NCBI RefSeq assembly: GCF_000373625.1
Contig: NZ_KB891987.1
Coordinates: 983,081-1,047,080, forward strand
Source of the DNA: Streptomyces sp. LaPpAH-108
GTDB taxonomy: Bacteria; Actinomycetota; Actinomycetes; Streptomycetales; Streptomycetaceae
DNA: 64,000 nt
Direction: 5' to 3'
Part shown: one piece after another, positions 36,905 to 45,672 of the stretch
How positions within the stretch are numbered: position 1 is the stretch's first letter
Layout: every line of letters starts with the position of its first letter
Notes under the pieces: generated by a model
The model's database searches: none
Seen by the model: the letters and a program-made list of their open reading frames with translations, nothing else
What the model was told of the DNA's origin: nothing
Translations under genes and position numbers: made by a program

Positions 36905-37153
36905 CGAATACCTCTTTCCTGAAGAACAGGCGTGTCGGTGGTAGGAGAAAGAAATGGTGACGGTCTGGGGGAGAGAGCCGCAGGGACGCGGCGGCATCGC
37001 TAGGAAATGCGATGCTTTTCAGAACCGCTTCGGCGATCGGCCTAAGCGCCATTCGGTCGCTGGAGTGCTGACCATTGCCAGGAAATGTTGCAGTCGAATA
37101 GATTTTCACGGTGATGAGGCCCTTCTCTGATGTTCCACACTCGGCGCTGCGCC

Positions 37154-37879
37154 TCAGATGTTTCGCTCAGCGGGCAAGACGTTGCGTACGCACTGCTCGT
37201 ACAGGCCGTCCCGTACGGCCAGCGTGGCGACCGCGGTGCGGTTCGGGCAGTCGAGCTTGGCGAGGATGTTGCCGACCAGGCGCTTGGCGCCGTGGTCTGA
37301 GATACCGAGACGCCGTCCGATCTGCTTGTTGCTCAGTCCGTCGACTAGGAGGACGAGGGTTTGCTGCTCCCGTCGGGTCAGTCGGGGGGACGGTCGGCCC
37401 TCCGGCGCCGCCCGCCACGCGGCGAGCAGGTCATGTACCAGCCAGGTAGGGACGGGCGGTTCACCTGCAGCCATCCGGGAGAGGGCCTCGCGCACTCCGT
37501 CTGAGGTCAGTTCGTCGGGGCCCAGATAGCCGATTCCCGGCAGCTCCGGGAATTGTCGCAGAGAAGCGACATCGTCCTTGGTGACGAGTATCAGCGCGTC
37601 GAGCCGCCTTAGTGCTGTGAGTTCCTGCGGGAAGGACGGTGATCCGACCAGGTCGGCGAGTGCGACGAGGGCGATGCGGCCGGGGGCTGACGCAGCCTCG
37701 GCTACCGCTATCACGGGATCGTCGGACACCTGGATGTTGCCAACAGGGCCGCTCTGCTCCAAGTTCTGTAGGATCGTAAGGATTTCAATCCGTTTTCGTT
37801 CGCTCTTTATCGAGAGAGATATGTCAACCGAACGATCAACCGAATGCTGAATGTAAACCGTATCTACGCGACTGGGCAC
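37154..37879 (-). CDS. LuxR-family regulator with pseudo-receiver
   Basis: A 241-residue regulator with a C-terminal LuxR helix-turn-helix (LTRREQQTLVLLVDGLSNKQ, then IGRRLGISDHGAKRLVGNIL). The N-terminal 150 residues have the length and alternating strand/helix pattern of a receiver but no recognisable acidic pocket or phospho-aspartate, so control by phosphorylation is unlikely; ligand control or constitutive activity is possible. The GTG start at 37879 has AGGGA six bases upstream. An inverted repeat lies just upstream. It is a candidate pathway-specific regulator. Confidence 0.85.
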   Translation of the reverse strand: MPSRVDTVYIQHSVDRSVDISLSIKSERKRIEILTILQNLEQSGPVGNIQVSDDPVIAVAEAASAPGRIALVALADLVGSPSFPQELTALRRLDALILVTKDDVASLRQFPELPGIGYLGPDELTSDGVREALSRMAAGEPPVPTWLVHDLLAAWRAAPEGRPSPRLTRREQQTLVLLVDGLSNKQIGRRLGISDHGAKRLVGNILAKLDCPNRTAVATLAVRDGLYEQCVRNVLPAERNI

Positions 37880-37892
37880 AGAATTTCCCTTT

Positions 37893-37923
37893 CGGCTAGT
37901 TCAGCTGGCGCTAAAACTAGCCG
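37893..37923 (-). promoter_or_regulatory. Inverted repeat just upstream of the LuxR regulator start
   Basis: Perfect 9-base arms CGGCTAGTT (37893-37901) and AACTAGCCG (37915-37923) lie 14 bases before the start codon on the minus strand. The repeat could be an operator for autoregulation, a terminator of the upstream hydrolase gene, or a leader hairpin controlling translation. Confidence 0.5.
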
Positions 37924-37976
37924 CACAATTGGTTCCGGCCGCGCTTTCTGCCACCGAAGTGGTAGCGCCTTGAACC

Positions 37977-38813
37977 TCAGTAGTCTGGGGTCAATAGCCG
38001 GGCCAAGCGGTCCGGAGCCTCAAGACTGATCAGGTGCCGTACACCGGGGATCACCACGAAGTCGGCGCCGGGGATGGCGCGGGCGATGTCCTGCATCATC
38101 GCGGGAGGCGTCGATGGATCGTCCCCACCCGCGATCACCCGGGTGGGCACACCGAGTCTGGACAGCGCGAGCCTGGTATCAAGACGAGCGAGTGCCCGCC
38201 AACTTGCGCACCAGTCGGCGAGATTGGCTCGATGCACTGACGCCCGTGCGTAGCGCACGGGCGCGAACTCCGCAGCCAGGAAGGCCGGGCTGAACCAGCG
38301 ATCGAGGGTGGTCGGTAGCTGGGCGCCGACGCCGTATTCCTCGGCTTCGGCTGCGCGCTGGAGATAGGCGGTCTGAGGGGTCGCGGCGGTGGCTACTAGG
38401 TACAGGTCCGTGAGGCGGTCGGGATGGTCGACAGCAAAGGTCTGGGCAATGGCACCGCCCATGGACAAGCCTGCCAATCCGATCCGCTCGATGCCGAGTT
38501 CGTCGAGAAGCTGTGCCAGATCGTCGGCGAGGGCGTGCAAGTCTGGCGCGGGGGGAGCACCTGCCGCCCGGCCGTGGCCGCGTACGTCGTAAGCGATGAT
38601 CCGGCGGTCTGCGGGCAACCGACCAATGACGGGTGCCCACATGAGGCGATCCAGACCCAGCGCGTGGACCAGGACAAGCGGGGTGCTGCCCGACGGGTGT
38701 TCGGCGGGACGGTCAAGAAGATAGGTGAGGTGATCTCCGAGGCGCACTTGGCGATGGGGGAGGCTGCCAGTGGCTGGTTCGGGGTGCGGGACAGCATCGG
38801 ATGCATGGTTCAA
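37977..38813 (-). CDS. Alpha/beta hydrolase (enol-lactonase/esterase-like)
   Basis: A 278-residue alpha/beta hydrolase. The nucleophile is Ser118 in GLAGLSMGGA, the acid is probably the Asp in VIAGGDDPSTP and the base is the His in PGVRHLISLE. VLVHALGLDRLMW provides the oxyanion HG-like loop. Overall it resembles 3-oxoadipate enol-lactonases (PcaD group), which cleave enol-lactone esters. The start is TTG 38813 after AGGTGG. In the cluster it may hydrolyse or form an ester or lactone, fitting the tautomerase and CMD proteins nearby. It lies between the SnoaL-like and LuxR genes, all on the minus strand. Confidence 0.85.
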   Translation of the reverse strand: MNHASDAVPHPEPATGSLPHRQVRLGDHLTYLLDRPAEHPSGSTPLVLVHALGLDRLMWAPVIGRLPADRRIIAYDVRGHGRAAGAPPAPDLHALADDLAQLLDELGIERIGLAGLSMGGAIAQTFAVDHPDRLTDLYLVATAATPQTAYLQRAAEAEEYGVGAQLPTTLDRWFSPAFLAAEFAPVRYARASVHRANLADWCASWRALARLDTRLALSRLGVPTRVIAGGDDPSTPPAMMQDIARAIPGADFVVIPGVRHLISLEAPDRLARLLTPDY

Positions 38814-38917
38814 CGGGCCACCTGGAAAAGGAGTTCAGCTGCCGCGGGGCGTGGCGGTAGGTCGCCGCGCCCCGCGACCGGGCGTGGAGCGGCCCGGGCG
38901 CGCCGGGCTGATGGGCG

Positions 38918-39319
38918 TCAGCGCAGCGCGTCGACGAGGGCTTGGGTGTCCTCGTAGATGTCGTAGTTGGTAACCAGGCCGCCCTTGACCGTCAGGCGCA
39001 AGGCGTAGGGCGACGCAAAGACCTTGCCGGTGGCGCGGCACCGGTGTTCGAAGTACCCCGTAACGACCGTGTGTGGCCCTTCGGAGATGACCTGCTCCAC
39101 CTTGTTCACCTCGGGCTTCATGGTTCCCCCCAGCATTTCGAGGAACTGCCGGATCTCCTGCTTGCTGGTCCGCCGACCAGCCCATGGCACAAGTTCGGGG
39201 TTGCCAGGGACGAACCAGTCCAGTGTGTCCGGAAGCATGGCCAGCACACCCTCACGATCGCCGCTCTGCAGCTTGGCCCAGAACTCCTCAGCGACGGTGC
39301 CGGCATTCTGCTGGGACAT
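38918..39319 (-). CDS. SnoaL/NTF2-like small enzyme
   Basis: A protein of about 133 residues with the NTF2-like cone fold pattern: N-terminal helices (VAEEFWAKLQSGDREGVLAM), then WFVPG and a series of C-terminal strands ending DIYEDTQALVDAL. Relatives include SnoaL-like cyclases, ketosteroid isomerases and limonene-epoxide hydrolases, so it probably acts on a small intermediate by acid/base chemistry. The start at 39319 has GAGGG seven bases upstream; an ATG two codons earlier (39325) is possible. It is the first gene of the minus-strand group that includes the hydrolase and LuxR genes. Confidence 0.82.
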   Translation of the reverse strand: MSQQNAGTVAEEFWAKLQSGDREGVLAMLPDTLDWFVPGNPELVPWAGRRTSKQEIRQFLEMLGGTMKPEVNKVEQVISEGPHTVVTGYFEHRCRATGKVFASPYALRLTVKGGLVTNYDIYEDTQALVDALR

Positions 39320-39590
39320 TTCCATCCCTCACTTCCCATGAGAAAGATTCTTCACGAGTGGGTACGTCAAGACACTAGGTTCGGTGCCATCGGACGGTCA
39401 ACGCTGCTTTCAGCGTGGCCGAACTGGTATACCTCACCGGAATATCGGTCTGAGTACGCCCTAACCGCACTGCCGGACCATGCTTCGCGAGTCGCCTCTA
39501 CCACCTTGGTTGCATTTCCTCGCAAGCTGACCGTGTCGGCCATTAACGTCGAGCGGGTCCGGTCACTTCCCGAAGGGACGACATCCCGTC

Positions 39591-40295
39591 ATGCGTACCC
39601 TCCCGCGAGCTGCCTTCTTCGACGTCGATGAGACGCTCATCGGAGTCAAGAGCATGTTCGACTTCCTGCGGTTCTGGCTCCTTCGAAACGGCGGCGACGA
39701 GAGCGACTACGAGCGTGCGATGGCCGCGTTTCGGGGCATGTGGTCTGAGGGCGTCCCACGGCCGGAGGTCAACCGTGCGTACTACCGCCGGTTCGCAGGG
39801 ACTTCGTGGACGGACCTGTTGTCCGCCGGCCAGGACTGGTACGACAACTACCGGCACCGCCCTGACGCGTTCGTGCTGGCAAGCGTGGACGCTCTGCGGC
39901 GGCATGCCGGTGCGGGTGACACGACGGTGCTGGTCTCCGGCTCGTTCCTCGGGTGCCTTGACCCACTGGCCCGGGAACTGCGCGCGGACATTGTGCTGTG
40001 TTCCGAACCGCTCTTGGATGCGGAGGGGCGAGTGACCGGCGAGGTGCGACGTCCGATGATCGGCGATGCCAAGGCCGACGCAGTGCTCGAGACTCTGGCC
40101 CGGCTGGGCGTCGACGGCGCCGACTGCGCTGGCTACGGTGACCACTCCAGTGATCTCGGAATGCTCCGCTTGCTCGGCCGTCCGCACGTGATCGGGGGGC
40201 ACGACGCGGTGTTGGCCGACCACGCGGCACGGCTGGGCTGGCCCGTGCTCCCCGCGGAGACGGGCTCCTTCGCCCAAGTGGCTGTCCTGGGCTGA
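39591..40295 (+). CDS. HAD-IB family phosphatase
   Basis: A 234-residue haloacid-dehalogenase-type phosphatase of the SerB-like IB group. Motif I is FFDVDETL (Asp11 nucleophile, Asp13), motif II is TVLVSGSF and motif IV is GYGDHSSDLGML. It would remove a phosphate from a small metabolite. In the same block as an AfsA-like hotdog protein it could dephosphorylate a butenolide phosphate-like intermediate, a step that general phosphatases perform in A-factor biosynthesis. It starts the plus-strand half and lies 28 bases before the exporter gene. Confidence 0.88.
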   Translation: MRTLPRAAFFDVDETLIGVKSMFDFLRFWLLRNGGDESDYERAMAAFRGMWSEGVPRPEVNRAYYRRFAGTSWTDLLSAGQDWYDNYRHRPDAFVLASVDALRRHAGAGDTTVLVSGSFLGCLDPLARELRADIVLCSEPLLDAEGRVTGEVRRPMIGDAKADAVLETLARLGVDGADCAGYGDHSSDLGMLRLLGRPHVIGGHDAVLADHAARLGWPVLPAETGSFAQVAVLG

Positions 40296-40323
40296 CTCAC
40301 CGTCTCGCGATCTGGAGAACGCC

Positions 40324-41283
40324 GTGAACAAAAAGATCATCTACCTCATGCTGACCCTGTCGGCGCTGTTCTGGGGTGCCACCTTCAATCTAGTCAACTA
40401 CTCGGTGCGCTATCTCTCACCTCCGGCTGGAGGCGCGCTGAGGTACTCGATCGCGTCCGTCCTGGTGATCGGCGTGCTGGCGATCAAGCGGCATACCGTG
40501 CTGCGGGCGATGCGTACCAGCTGGCGTCCCCTCCTGGGCATGGCGCTTATCGGTGTCGTGGTCTTCAACGTCCTGTTCTTCTTCGGAATGAAGTACACCT
40601 CGCCCACCAACGGCGCGCTCATCCAGGCCACCAACCCCTTGGTGACCGCTCTGATCGCGGGCGTCTGCTACGGCGAACGCATCAGCCGGGGACATAAGAT
40701 CGGCACCCTGGTGAGTTTCGCTGGTGTCGCCGTCTTGATTCTGAGCAGCTCGGTGCAGCGGCTGGAGCCGCCGAACATCGGTGACCTGCTGTGTGTGGGT
40801 GCGACCACCTGTCTTGCGCTGTATTCCATCCTGGGCGGCAGGTACGTCAAGAACAGCACCCCTGTCGTGACCACCGCTCTCACCACGATCATGGGCTGCG
40901 CTGGACTCTGGGTAGCCGCGCTACTGGTCAGTCCGCGGCCTACCCCGCACGTCCTCGCCCACCTTCCGGCTGGTGTGTATGCGGCCCTGGCTTTCGTTGG
41001 AGTGCTCGCGACCGTCCTCGCATACGTCTTCTGGAACTACGGTGTAAGTCACATCGGCGTGGCCGACACCGCGGTTTTCTTTCATCTGGTACCGGTCTTC
41101 ACCGTGCTCGCTTCGTTCGTCTTGGGCCAGTCGGTGACCCTGCTCCAGATCGGCGCCGGCATCCTGGTCACCCTGGGTGTCTTTGTGTCGTCCCGCGACG
41201 TACACGCACCGCGGACCGTGGCGATGCCACCACCCTCGGCCGCCGTCGAGACACTGGATACCGACGAGCAGCCGGCCACCTGA
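40324..41283 (+). CDS. EamA/DMT-family transporter
   Basis: A 319-residue membrane protein with about ten helices and the two-fold EamA repeat. Recognisable segments are LTLSALFWGATFNLVNYSVRYL at the start and VLATVLAYVFWNYGVSHIG in the second half. The GTG start has GGAG six bases upstream. It is a second possible exporter in the cluster, co-oriented with the PKS-side genes, and is followed by a clear factor-independent terminator. Its substrate is unknown. Confidence 0.88.
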   Translation: MNKKIIYLMLTLSALFWGATFNLVNYSVRYLSPPAGGALRYSIASVLVIGVLAIKRHTVLRAMRTSWRPLLGMALIGVVVFNVLFFFGMKYTSPTNGALIQATNPLVTALIAGVCYGERISRGHKIGTLVSFAGVAVLILSSSVQRLEPPNIGDLLCVGATTCLALYSILGGRYVKNSTPVVTTALTTIMGCAGLWVAALLVSPRPTPHVLAHLPAGVYAALAFVGVLATVLAYVFWNYGVSHIGVADTAVFFHLVPVFTVLASFVLGQSVTLLQIGAGILVTLGVFVSSRDVHAPRTVAMPPPSAAVETLDTDEQPAT

Positions 41284-41320
41284 TACCCGACGGGTATTCA
41301 CCCGGTCCGAGATCCTTCCG

Positions 41321-41357
41321 AGCTGTTCCTTCGCGCCAATGGAGGAACAGCTTTTTT
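41321..41357 (+). terminator. Factor-independent terminator after the EamA gene
   Basis: A perfect 10-base stem (AGCTGTTCCT at 41321-41330 with 41343-41352) is followed directly by a run of T. It splits the plus-strand half into two transcription units; the ligase operon must have its own promoter in the next 125 bases. Confidence 0.88.
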
Positions 41358-41386
41358 CTTGTTTCTCTCGATAGTTGGGGTACCCA

Positions 41387-41412
41387 AGAGCGCATAGACA
41401 TTTCGGCGCTCT
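41387..41412 (+). promoter_or_regulatory. Inverted repeat upstream of the ligase operon
   Basis: AGAGCGC (41387-41393) and GCGCTCT (41406-41412) form a 7-base inverted repeat with a 12-base spacer, 71 bases before the ligase start. It is a candidate operator or leader hairpin for the ligase-SDR-ACP-hotdog operon. No clear -10/-35 pair is visible. Confidence 0.4.
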
Positions 41413-41483
41413 AAAAGAGGCGTTGTCCTAGCGATTCCACGACCCTAGATTTATCTCCAGAAGCCAAGGGTCGGAGGAAATCC

Positions 41484-42827
41484 GTGGAAATCTCCCCGCT
41501 GATCGAACTGGAGAAATTCGGCAACGCCGACGCCATAGTTTTCAACGGTGCAACCGTCAGTTATGCGCAGCTTATCGACCTGGTGGTCGACTGGCGGGCC
41601 TTCCTGGATGGTCACCAGGTGCAGGCCGGCGACGTGGTGACGCTGGAGGGCCCGTATTCGCCCGCTTCCTGTGCTGGGCTGCTCGCGCTGATCGAGCGGG
41701 GGGCCGTCATCGTGCCGCTCGCCGTCCTGCCCGATGCCAAGCGCGACGAGTTCCTGGACGTGGCCGAGGTCGAGACCACGATCGTGCTGGGCCCGGAGGG
41801 GCAGCGCAGCCTCCTGCGGACCGGCCGCCGCGCCAACCACGATCTCTACGCACATCTGCGTACGGCCGGGCGCCCCGGTCTGGTGCTCTTCAGTTCCGGC
41901 ACCACCGGGCGTAGTAAGGCATCAGTGCTGGACTTCGTAAAGGTTCTCGGTCGCTACCGGGCAGGCGGCACTCCCCGCCGCATCCTGTCCTTCCTCAGTC
42001 TGGACCACATCGGCGGAATCAACACCTTGCTGCACACTCTGTGCCAGGGCGGCACCGTGGTCACGGTTCCCGAGCGCACACCGGACACCGTCTTCGCGGC
42101 CATCCGCAACCATCGGGTTGAGGTGCTGCCAACCACGCCGACATTTCTCAACATGGTGCTGCTCGCCGGGGCTGTCGAGCGGTTCGCGACTGACTCCCTG
42201 CAACTGATCACTTACGGCACGGAGCCGATGCCGCTGCGCACACTTCAGCGACTGAAGGAGCAGCTCCCGCACGTGCGCTTCAAGCAGACGTACGGCCTGT
42301 CCGAGCTTGGCATCCTGCCAACCAAATCCCGCAGCGACGACACTCTTTGGGTCAAGCTGGGTAATTCCGGCTTCGATCACAAGATCATCGACGGAGTGCT
42401 GTGGATTCGCTCCGAGATGGCGATGCTCGGCTACCTCAACGCCCCCGTGCCGTTCGATGCCGAGGGGTACTTCAACACCCAGGACATGGTGGAGACGGAT
42501 GGCGACTGGATACGCATCTTGGGGCGCCGGTCCGAGATCATCAACGTGGGCGGGGAGAAGGTGTATCCCAGTGAAGTCGAAAGCGTGATCCTCGATGTCG
42601 ACAACGTCGCCGAGGTCACCGTGAGCGGTTTTCCCAGCCATGTCACCGGCATGGTGGTCAAGGCGACCGTGCTGCTCGCCGAGGCGGAGGACAGTCGGTC
42701 GGTGACCCGTCGGATCCGCAGCCACTGCGCGGCGAAACTGGAGCCATTCAAAATACCTGCTGTCGTCGAAGTGTCCACCCGGGCCCAACACTCCGATCGT
42801 TTTAAGAAGATCAGGAGCGCGGCATGA
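41484..42827 (+). CDS. Acyl-AMP ligase (class I adenylate-forming enzyme)
   Basis: A 447-residue carboxylic-acid-activating ligase. LVLFSSGTTGRSKAS is the phosphate loop, KQTYGLSELG the A5-like motif, NTQDMVETDGDWIRILGR the A7/A8 region and FKKI the C-terminal catalytic-lysine region. It is shorter than most CoA ligases and lacks carrier or condensation domains. The GTG start has GGAGG six bases upstream. It overlaps the reductase gene by four bases and is followed by an ACP, so it most likely loads an acid onto that ACP. The acid is unknown. Confidence 0.9.
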   Translation: MEISPLIELEKFGNADAIVFNGATVSYAQLIDLVVDWRAFLDGHQVQAGDVVTLEGPYSPASCAGLLALIERGAVIVPLAVLPDAKRDEFLDVAEVETTIVLGPEGQRSLLRTGRRANHDLYAHLRTAGRPGLVLFSSGTTGRSKASVLDFVKVLGRYRAGGTPRRILSFLSLDHIGGINTLLHTLCQGGTVVTVPERTPDTVFAAIRNHRVEVLPTTPTFLNMVLLAGAVERFATDSLQLITYGTEPMPLRTLQRLKEQLPHVRFKQTYGLSELGILPTKSRSDDTLWVKLGNSGFDHKIIDGVLWIRSEMAMLGYLNAPVPFDAEGYFNTQDMVETDGDWIRILGRRSEIINVGGEKVYPSEVESVILDVDNVAEVTVSGFPSHVTGMVVKATVLLAEAEDSRSVTRRIRSHCAAKLEPFKIPAVVEVSTRAQHSDRFKKIRSAA

Positions 42828-43582
42828 CGGACGATGCTGGCGGGCGTCCTCCGGGCCGACGGGTGGCGGTGGTCAGTGGGGGCAGCCGCGGGCTCGGGGC
42901 CCTGCTCGTGGAGCGGCTGCTGACCGACGGCTGGACCGTGGCGACCTTCAGTCGTTCCCCCAGCGAGTTCGTGGAGAAGACTGCCGCGACCGCACCGGAA
43001 CATTTCCTGTGGGACCAGGCCGATCTCACTGACTTCAAGGCGCTGCGGCAGTTCGTCAGGGATGTCACCCGCAGGTTCGGCCGGATCGACCTGCTGATCA
43101 ACAACGCGGCGGTACTGGACGGTCAGCAGCTCTTTCTCACGGAGCGTCCCGAGCGCATTGCCGCTGGCATCACTGCCAACCTGACAGGTCCTATCGTCCT
43201 CACTCAGGCATGCGCCCGGGTGATGAGCCTCGGGGGCCAGGGTCAGATCGTCAATGTCTCCTCAATCAATGCGATCCGTGGTTATCGCGGCGTCGCGGTG
43301 TACGCCGCAGCGAAAGCTGGCCTGAATGGTATGACCCGAGCGCTTGCCCGTGAACTGGGGCCCATGAACATCCGCGTGAACTCGGTCGTACCGGGTTTCT
43401 TTGAGAGCGATCTGACCACCAACGTCACCGACACCAACCGCGAACGCATCCAACGACGCACCCCCCTCGGTCGGATCGCTTCGATCGACGAGATTGCCGA
43501 CGCCGTCTCGTTCGTCGTCTCACCACATGCGTCGTTCATCACCGGACAGTCCATCGTCATCGACGGAGGAATTACATGCTGA
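42824..43582 (+). CDS. SDR-family 3-oxoacyl-ACP reductase-like enzyme
   Basis: A 252-residue classical short-chain dehydrogenase. The NADPH site is VVSGGSRGLGA, the catalytic Ser lies in VNVSSINAIRG and the Tyr-Lys pair in YAAAKAGL. The C-terminal SIVIDGGITC is typical of FabG-like enzymes. It overlaps the ligase gene by four bases and the ACP gene by seven, so the three products are made together. It probably reduces a beta-keto group on the ACP-bound substrate. Confidence 0.9.
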   Translation: MTDDAGGRPPGRRVAVVSGGSRGLGALLVERLLTDGWTVATFSRSPSEFVEKTAATAPEHFLWDQADLTDFKALRQFVRDVTRRFGRIDLLINNAAVLDGQQLFLTERPERIAAGITANLTGPIVLTQACARVMSLGGQGQIVNVSSINAIRGYRGVAVYAAAKAGLNGMTRALARELGPMNIRVNSVVPGFFESDLTTNVTDTNRERIQRRTPLGRIASIDEIADAVSFVVSPHASFITGQSIVIDGGITC

Positions 43583-43848
43583 GCCACGACACCACCCGGT
43601 CCATCGTCCTCGAGGCCGTTACGGAGCTACTTGAAGAGGCTGGGATTGAACACGCAGACATCCCCGGTGACCGCTCGCTGACCGATCTTGGCCTGAGTTC
43701 CCTACTGATCGCTCGACTGATCATCCAGTTGGAGATGGAGATCGGCGTGGACCCGTTTGCCGAGGACCTGCTGATATCCGACGTCCGTACCTTCGATGAT
43801 TTCATCGACGCATACCACTCCGCCCTGTCCCGGTCCATAGCCGTCTGA
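43576..43848 (+). CDS. Free-standing acyl carrier protein (ACP)
   Basis: A 90-residue carrier protein with the phosphopantetheine serine in LTDLGLSSLLIARL. The acidic helix around it and length are typical of type II ACPs. It starts within the reductase gene and is followed 37 bases later by the AfsA-type hotdog gene. It probably carries the acyl group activated by the ligase, and it is distinct from both the PCP of the peptide half and the ACP domain built into the PKS. Confidence 0.9.
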   Translation: MLSHDTTRSIVLEAVTELLEEAGIEHADIPGDRSLTDLGLSSLLIARLIIQLEMEIGVDPFAEDLLISDVRTFDDFIDAYHSALSRSIAV

Positions 43849-43885
43849 CGGTCCACGGGCACCGATTCACCAAGGAGAGACAGAA

Positions 43886-44614
43886 ATGCGGCAGAACTCC
43901 AGTGTCCGCGCAGTAGTGGGCGATCGGTTCAAGGAGTTCCTCGGGAACGCGGGAACTGTGCCTGTCACCGACCTGCTCGATGCACTGCGTTCCGGAGACC
44001 TTACGGCAGGGCAATCGATTGTCGTCGGTCAGGGTCTCAGCGCTGACCAGCTGCGCGAGCTACGAGAGCGTACTGGAGCGGATGTTCCGTTGCCCGTGGA
44101 GCGCGGACTGACCCACAAGCACGAGGCCAAGAACGTCCTTATCGGGCCCGTACAGCCGACCGGACCGGGCCTCTATACGGCGCCCCTGCTGCTAGACCAG
44201 CGGGTGGAAGTGCTGGAAGATCACCTGACAGGCCAACATATTCCCGCGGTGACCCTGCTCGAGGCCGCGCGGCAGACCTGGACAGTCGTCGTTGAGCAGT
44301 TTCTGCTGACGAGTCAGGGGCCGACCCGGTTCGTCATCGGCTCTATCCGCTCAGCGTTTCATAGCTTCGTCTTCCCACTGCCCGCGACGATCGAGTTCCG
44401 GCTAGCGCACCAGGGCGACGCTTCGCCGATCGGCTCGTCGGTCGACTGTGTTCTGATTATCCGTCAAGATAACAGGATAGCTGCCGAGTTCGAGACCGTC
44501 ATCCGGGTCATCCCGGAGGCTGTGGCGGTCAAACAGGAGTCGATGGCAGCCCGGCAGGCAGTGCGTGCGGCCCTGTCCGAGGCCGCTGTGACTGCATCGG
44601 CCGTCGCACGATGA
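43886..44614 (+). CDS. AfsA-type (A-factor synthesis) hotdog protein, single-domain
   Basis: A 242-residue protein with an N-terminal extension of about 70 residues followed by one A-factor-biosynthesis hotdog domain. RGLTHKHEAKNVLIG matches the conserved entry motif of AfsA/ScbA homologues, and ALLEAAR-like TLLEAARQTW lies on the central helix. AfsA proteins transfer a beta-ketoacyl group to dihydroxyacetone phosphate, the first step to gamma-butyrolactones. Canonical members have two hotdog repeats (about 300 residues); this one appears to have one, so its reaction could differ, for example dehydration or thioester transfer on the neighbouring ACP. It overlaps the next gene by four bases. 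Confidence 0.8.
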   Translation: MRQNSSVRAVVGDRFKEFLGNAGTVPVTDLLDALRSGDLTAGQSIVVGQGLSADQLRELRERTGADVPLPVERGLTHKHEAKNVLIGPVQPTGPGLYTAPLLLDQRVEVLEDHLTGQHIPAVTLLEAARQTWTVVVEQFLLTSQGPTRFVIGSIRSAFHSFVFPLPATIEFRLAHQGDASPIGSSVDCVLIIRQDNRIAAEFETVIRVIPEAVAVKQESMAARQAVRAALSEAAVTASAVAR

Positions 44615-44940
44615 CCGCATCACTCTGGGTTGTCCACTGCGTGGATGCCCCGGGAGCGGCGGCACGGCGCCAGGAGTTGAGACCGCACCACTCGCGTCGG
44701 CTGCGCGAGGGCGGCCCCGTGAGGCCGCTCCTCTACGGTCCGTTGACCGTGGACGGCACCGGCGAGGCGGTCGGCAGTGTCTTCGTCGTAGAGGCACCTG
44801 CCCGCGAGGCCGTAGAGCGGTACTTCGCCACCGACCCGTTTCGCATGGGCGGGGTGTGGGAGCGGGTCCGTGTCGACTGCTTCAGCCCGTCGGAACGTTC
44901 GCCGCTTGGGTCGGCCGTGACCGCGCTGCAGAACAGTTGA
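44611..44940 (+). CDS. YciI-like small protein
   Basis: A 109-residue protein with the YciI dimeric alpha/beta-barrel pattern: an arginine/histidine-rich helix (RRQELRPHHSRRLREGG), then LLYGPLTVDGTGEAVGSVF and DPFRMGGVWERVRVD. Homologues act as small dehalogenase-like or cyclase-like enzymes, and most are unassigned. It is translationally coupled to the AfsA-type gene, which suggests that it works on the same intermediate. Confidence 0.75.
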   Translation: MTASLWVVHCVDAPGAAARRQELRPHHSRRLREGGPVRPLLYGPLTVDGTGEAVGSVFVVEAPAREAVERYFATDPFRMGGVWERVRVDCFSPSERSPLGSAVTALQNS

Positions 44941-45044
44941 GCGGCCCTGGTGGCCGCAGTCCCCTTGCGGACAGTGCGGCACTCCTGCTTTCCCCGCTCT
45001 CCCTTCCTCTTCCCATCCTTCCTACTTGAGGAGTGAGTGTCACC

Positions 45045-45668
45045 ATGCCCACACGTCTGCTGCTTGTCACCGAAGTCGCGGTGCAGGAAACCGAGTCGGA
45101 CAGTGCTGTCAAGAGTTGGCTGGAGCTGCATTCTCGGTGCGAGGACGGGCGCGCGCTCTACCGTTCGCTGGAGGACAGTACGCTGCTGGAACTGCGGCCA
45201 CTGTCTGGCGACGAAGACCTCGGCCGACTTCGGCGGGATGCGCGGGAGCAGTGGGAGGCTGTCGCACCGTTCGCGGTGGGCGACTTCCGTCGACATGTCC
45301 ACGAGTTCGTGGAGGCGCCCAAGGATTGCTCGACTGCGCTTCCCGACACCACGTACGTCCAGCTTCGCCGGGTAGAGGTGAAGCCGCCGGTCCTGGAAGA
45401 GTACCGGGAATGGCGGGATCGCACGATCTTCGAGACCGTGCGGAGCGCCGAAGAATCCGAGGTGTTCCTCGCCTACCACTCGTTGCTGAGCACTGAGCCC
45501 GGCGTGTTGTTCGTGGCCGGGTTCTCGGTAGACCCGTCCCAGCACAACGGCGTCTTCAAGACGCCGGCGTACGAAGCGATCCTCACCGAGGTGCGCGAGA
45601 AGTACATCATCCCTCAGGGCGGCGAGGGCGGTCTGTACACGAAGACGTACGCCCGGATCGAGGCCTGA
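45045..45668 (+). CDS. Unassigned protein, possible two-domain dimeric alpha/beta barrel
   Basis: A 207-residue cytoplasmic protein I do not recognise. The order of strands and helices (TRLLLVTEVAV at the start, TYVQLRRVEVKPPVLEEYREW in the middle, LFVAGFSVDP later) resembles two ferredoxin-like halves, as in fused ABM- or EthD-type proteins. That is only a shape argument. The start is ATG 45045 with GAGGAG upstream; a GTG at 45033 would sit on the ribosome site. It ends four bases before the next gene, and both follow the YciI-like gene, so they belong to the same operon. Confidence 0.75.
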   Translation: MPTRLLLVTEVAVQETESDSAVKSWLELHSRCEDGRALYRSLEDSTLLELRPLSGDEDLGRLRRDAREQWEAVAPFAVGDFRRHVHEFVEAPKDCSTALPDTTYVQLRRVEVKPPVLEEYREWRDRTIFETVRSAEESEVFLAYHSLLSTEPGVLFVAGFSVDPSQHNGVFKTPAYEAILTEVREKYIIPQGGEGGLYTKTYARIEA

Positions 45669-45672
45669 GACG

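Noticed and set aside
36852..37109. An 85-codon minus-strand frame between the LuxR and tautomerase genes
   Set aside because: It overlaps the tautomerase start and has no coding pattern or good ribosome site.
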